Shown here in pieces: positions 61,901 to 64,000 of a DNA stretch of 64,000 bases. The stretch covers positions 248,001 through 312,000 of the forward strand of contig JAMKCF010000080.1 of NCBI GenBank assembly GCA_023634235.1. Direction: 5' to 3'. Under the pieces are notes generated by a model, which did no database searches, had not been told where the DNA came from, and saw only the letters and a list, made by a program, of their open reading frames with translations. Positions within the stretch are counted from its first letter, which is position 1, and the number at the start of each line of letters is the position of its first letter. Origin of the DNA: Pisaster brevispinus. Its lineage: Eukaryota > Echinodermata > Asteroidea > Forcipulatida > Asteriidae. The position numbers were made by a program, and so were the translations under genes.

Positions 61901-63437
61901 TTCTGTTTTCACAATAACAAACAGCACAGCTCACGATCACTCCAGTCAGCTTTACTTGAATCCAAACACCTCGAATTTGTTATCAAACAAATTCTTATGT
62001 CTAGTTAAATGTGTCTCCTTAATGTATGAATGTTCAACCAGTTATTACATGTGTCTCCTTAATGTATGAATGTTCAACCAGTTATTACATGTGTCTCCTT
62101 AATGTATGAATGTTCAACCAGTTATGTATGAATGTTCAACTAGTTATTACATGTGTCTCCTTAATGTATGAATGTTCAACTAGTTATTAATTGTGTCTCT
62201 TTAGTGTATGACAGACCTTAGGAGATTACCTTCACTTTACATAATATTTCACAAGCAATGTCCGATTCACTCAACTCTGCCATTAAACAGCAATATGGCA
62301 GCAGACATGTTTCAGCGACAACACTTTGAAGTATTTCGTGAAGCCATTCAAATTTACAAAACATATGTGGACACTGGATGTGATGCTTAGCATTTGTTTT
62401 TACAAAAACTGTAACTTTTTAACCTTATTTATTACTGATTAGGTCATGAAGACGACTCATCAGGTGGCTCAGATACCCCTGTGGAATCACTCTCTCCTGT
62501 AGTTGGTGAGTATTTTTTTAACAATGGACCAAAAGATTATATACAAAACTAGCATAATAATGATTGGGTGTTAATTTACTTGTTTAGAATCATAGGCAGG
62601 AAGATATATCAAATAACATAAAAGCATGATCCCTTGATTGTCACAATGGCAAAGAGATTATATTTATAGTAAGAAGTTGTGTACATCCATATTCATAAAG
62701 AGACATTAGGCTTGTGTAAACTCAGATTTAGCGCACTATGTATAATAATTTACAAACTTTCTTCTGATAGCTGTGACTTTAGAAAGATTTCAAGACTTTG
62801 AGCAGTTTTTATGGATGATCTTTGAGCATGTTAACTATTGGTGTCACTGATTTTGTGGTCATTGCTTTACTGGATACAGTTTTAATCCTAAATTGCCTCA
62901 CTAGGCCAAGCCTAAACGGTGCATGCATCAAAGGCCACCATTAGCAGGTTGTCAACATGTTTGATTACTTTGTATGTTTGTATGTGTACAATGTACAGGC
63001 GATATTGTATTTGTCATGTTTTGCAGTGCAATATTTTAATATGTAACTGGATGCTTTTTATTATGGAAAAACATGCGCTAGTCAATATTTTTGATGATGG
63101 GACTTTCAGTTTCGACAAATGATTTTAATTGATGATATTTTTTTGGTAACAGATACACAACGGAGGCGACCTCGGGGAACATCTGAAAAGTCTCCTGCGA
63201 TGTCGAAGGAAGGTAAATTAGATAGTTTGCAGAATAAAATGAATAAAGTCATTTGATATTATTTTAACTTGATTTTTGTCACTGTTAACTTTTCATGATA
63301 TGCTAACATAAATTTGTGATGAAAGTTTTTCCAGTTTGGAGGATTTTTTTTTAATTGATTGATTATTTTGACAACAGACACACCAAGGAGGCCTCTTTGC
63401 GGAACATCAGAGAAATGTCCTGAGAAGACAAAGAAAG
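49991..63437 (+). CDS. SET methyltransferase (KMT5A-like) / zinc finger / Crypton-like tyrosine recombinase fusion
   Basis: Inferred exons: 49,991-49,999; 52,666-52,747; 54,310-54,463; 54,690-54,898; 56,509-59,787; 60,163-60,225; 62,443-62,505; 63,153-63,212; 63,378-63,437; likely continuing past the window. Every junction has GT/AG and matching phase. Residues about 29-148 form a KMT5A-like SET domain (GKGRGVFA, CYDAT, GRLTNH, EEILYDYG, then PWC); KMT5A methylates histone H4 Lys20. Next is an 8-residue repeat tract (about 225-435), an acidic Ser-rich linker, a C2H2 finger (C707) and a C2HC finger (C785). A C-terminal tyrosine-recombinase fold has R1061/1062 (RRGGE), K1111, R1188, H1214 and Y1223 (H-x8-Y), but Thr replaces the first His of HxxR. 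Reading past 59,787 ends at a stop at 59,810 (1,251 aa), a possible short isoform. Exon 1 is the weakest call. Catalytic activity of either domain is not shown. Confidence 0.75.
50805..51255. mobile_element. Degenerate inverted-repeat element
   Basis: Inverse pairs in matching order: tttttggttgttgaaa with tttcaacaaccaaa, caccggtg with cactggtg, and gagggtgcgaaca with tgttcgcaccctc. Between them are smaller inverted pairs (cacagactgg / ccagtctgtg). The arms are about 100-150 bp and imperfect. No target duplication identified. Confidence 0.5.
51416..52156. mobile_element. Mutator-like foldback element with 9-bp target duplication
   Basis: Two inverted arms of about 310 bp (51,416-about 51,730 and about 51,840-52,156), roughly 95% matched by eye, beginning tactcctagaactattcggt. 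Flanking direct repeats gcgttaaac at 51,407-51,415 and 52,157-52,165 are 9 bp, the length produced by Mutator-like transposases. No transposase is encoded. It lies in intron 1 of the SET/recombinase gene. Confidence 0.85.
53339..53948. mobile_element. MITE with TTA target duplication (PIF/Harbinger-like)
   Basis: Ends agccgtgttcgcattgga and its inverse tccaatgcgaacgcggct, flanked by TTA on both sides (53,336-53,338 and 53,949-53,951). A 3-bp TWA-type duplication is typical of PIF/Harbinger. The interior has many copies of ggtaacttaac in both orientations and no transposase. It lies in intron 2. Confidence 0.75.
55544..56318. mobile_element. pogo-like (Tc1/mariner) MITE
   Basis: Terminal inverted repeats starting cagtcgactctcgttaatac on the left and cagtcgactctccttaatac on the right strand, flanked by TA on both sides (55,542-55,543 and 56,319-56,320). 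CAG-type ends with TA duplications are typical of the pogo group. There is further subterminal inverted similarity (ttaatacgaggt). No transposase frame. It lies in intron 4. Confidence 0.8.
56729..57500 (+). repeat. 24-bp coding minisatellite in exon 5
   Basis: About 30 units of a 24-bp repeat such as caaggaaattctccatccgt plus ccag, encoding the 8-residue unit QGNSPSVQ. Units are most regular at 56,745-57,040 and increasingly diverged toward 57,500. The reading frame is kept throughout because the unit is a multiple of three. It encodes a Ser/Pro/Gln-rich, probably disordered linker of the SET/recombinase protein. Confidence 0.95.
60296..60415. repeat. 40-bp minisatellite, left part
   Basis: Three degenerate units of tgtctccttaatgtatgaat followed by gttcaaccagttatta. 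The same unit continues at 62,005-62,205, so the array is split by the 60,416-62,004 insertion. Confidence 0.8.
60416..62004 (-). mobile_element. Helitron-like non-autonomous insertion (putative)
   Basis: On the minus strand the element ends with a hairpin (ttcggac-tttt-gtccgaa) followed by cacctaa, so the terminus is CTAA, fitting Helitron CTRR. The next host base is T, and the host base before the other end is A. Removing the segment restores the 40-bp minisatellite without a target duplication. The 5' terminus begins CTAGAC rather than the canonical TC, a point against. No Rep/helicase is present. Confidence 0.5.
62005..62205. repeat. 40-bp minisatellite, right part
   Basis: About five units of tgtgtctccttaatgtatga plus atgttcaaccagttattaca, one of them shortened to about 21 bp. 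Continuation of the array at 60,296-60,415. Confidence 0.9.
62206..62575 (+). pseudogene. Partial duplicate of recombinase exon 5 joined to a copy of exon 6
   Basis: 62,208-62,380 corresponds to 58,702-58,864 of exon 5 (for example SLYIIF, MFQRQHFEVFREAIQIY) with substitutions, then diverges and reaches a stop at 62,388-62,390. From about 62,415 the sequence matches the intron/exon 6 region at about 60,135-60,290, including the splice acceptor, exon and donor. The block is therefore a duplication with a large internal deletion. The duplicated exon portion (62,443-62,505) keeps both splice sites and is included in the gene model. Confidence 0.75.
62576..63152. other. Intron between exons 7 and 8
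   Basis: No repeat or coding signal recognised. The ORF at 62,919-63,122 has no domain and no splice context. Confidence 0.5.
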
Positions 63438-64000
63438 GTAAATTACATGGAAAGTTTGCAAACGTGGGATGTGCTCTTACAGTTCCTTGTCCGAGGGGGA
63501 TACTCTGACCGTTTTTGCCAGAGTGAAAATGCTGATAATATAATTTTGCTTTAAAGAGTAGTGTTGTAGCCACAATTTCTGAGGGTAACTTGGTAAAGTT
63601 TTGTATTTATGCACGACAGACAGTTTCCAATCCGGGGGGCAAATCAGAACCTGGTATACTAAGCGGTTGGGGGAGGGAATCATATTTTGCTGCAAAGGTT
63701 AGAGGTTAAGAGGGCCCAGGAAAATTTGGAATGTATAAACAACTCCTCTGCAGTACATTTTAAACCACTCACTAGAGCACCCTTTTTCAATATCTGACAC
63801 GTTATAAGGTTAAATCTGTCACTAAAAACCAATCAAACTCCATCTTTATCCACTATAAATTCACTAAATCTGTTCAGAGATATATATCCTTAGATCCTGA
63901 CCTTTTGATGAAGACAGAATGGATGAAAAGGTATTTATTTTTCAATATTATTAAAATGATTTTTTATTGTGTCTACAAATGTCTCACTTTCAAAAGGAAG
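63438..64000. other. Downstream sequence, probably intron
   Basis: Begins with a splice donor (gtaaat) after exon 9. No further exon is recognised before the window end, so the gene's 3' end is presumably outside. Confidence 0.45.

Overview
This is a eukaryotic (metazoan) window: AT-rich, repeat-dense, with intron-split genes and canonical GT/AG junctions. An apextrin-type ApeC protein, a tandem UDP-glucuronosyltransferase (UGT) array, L2/CR1-like LINEs, Penelope-like fragments and tRNA-derived SINEs suggest a marine invertebrate deuterostome, most likely an echinoderm. That assignment is inference, because no species marker is visible.

Layout. 1-18.3 kb: no convincing protein gene; SINEs, MITE-like inverted-repeat elements, degenerate minisatellites and A/T-rich low-complexity DNA. 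17.7-18.1 kb: a Penelope-terminal-type repeat containing a hammerhead-ribozyme-like core on the minus strand. 18.37-20.35 kb (+): a four-exon secreted PAN/apple plus ApeC (apextrin-like) gene. 22.05-45.83 kb (-): three complete five-exon UGT genes with identical exon lengths and phases (549 aa each), in tandem repeat units of about 8 kb or more. The units carry later insertions: a 3.8-kb LINE between genes A and B with an empty paralogous site beside gene C, and a tRNA-like plus GIY-YIG Penelope fragment in intron 4 of genes B and C. 46.5-49.2 kb: a second, 5'-truncated LINE at the point where UGT-unit homology ends.

49.99-63.4+ kb (+): the most unusual gene, at least nine coding exons. By splice-phase reasoning it joins a KMT5A-like SET methyltransferase domain (exons 2-4) to one 3.3-kb exon encoding an 8-residue repeat tract, two zinc-finger-like motifs and a Crypton-like tyrosine-recombinase domain. 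Four short symmetric exons follow, arising as two duplicate pairs, and the gene probably runs off the window. Its introns hold a 741-bp Mutator-like foldback element with 9-bp target duplications, a Harbinger-like MITE, a pogo-like MITE, a Helitron-like insertion and a duplicated fragment of the recombinase exon.

The UGTs would act in the ER on lipophilic substrates and the apextrin-like protein would be secreted; nothing in the sequence links these genes in one pathway. All gene models were assembled by eye from reading frames and splice signals and have not been checked against transcripts or databases.
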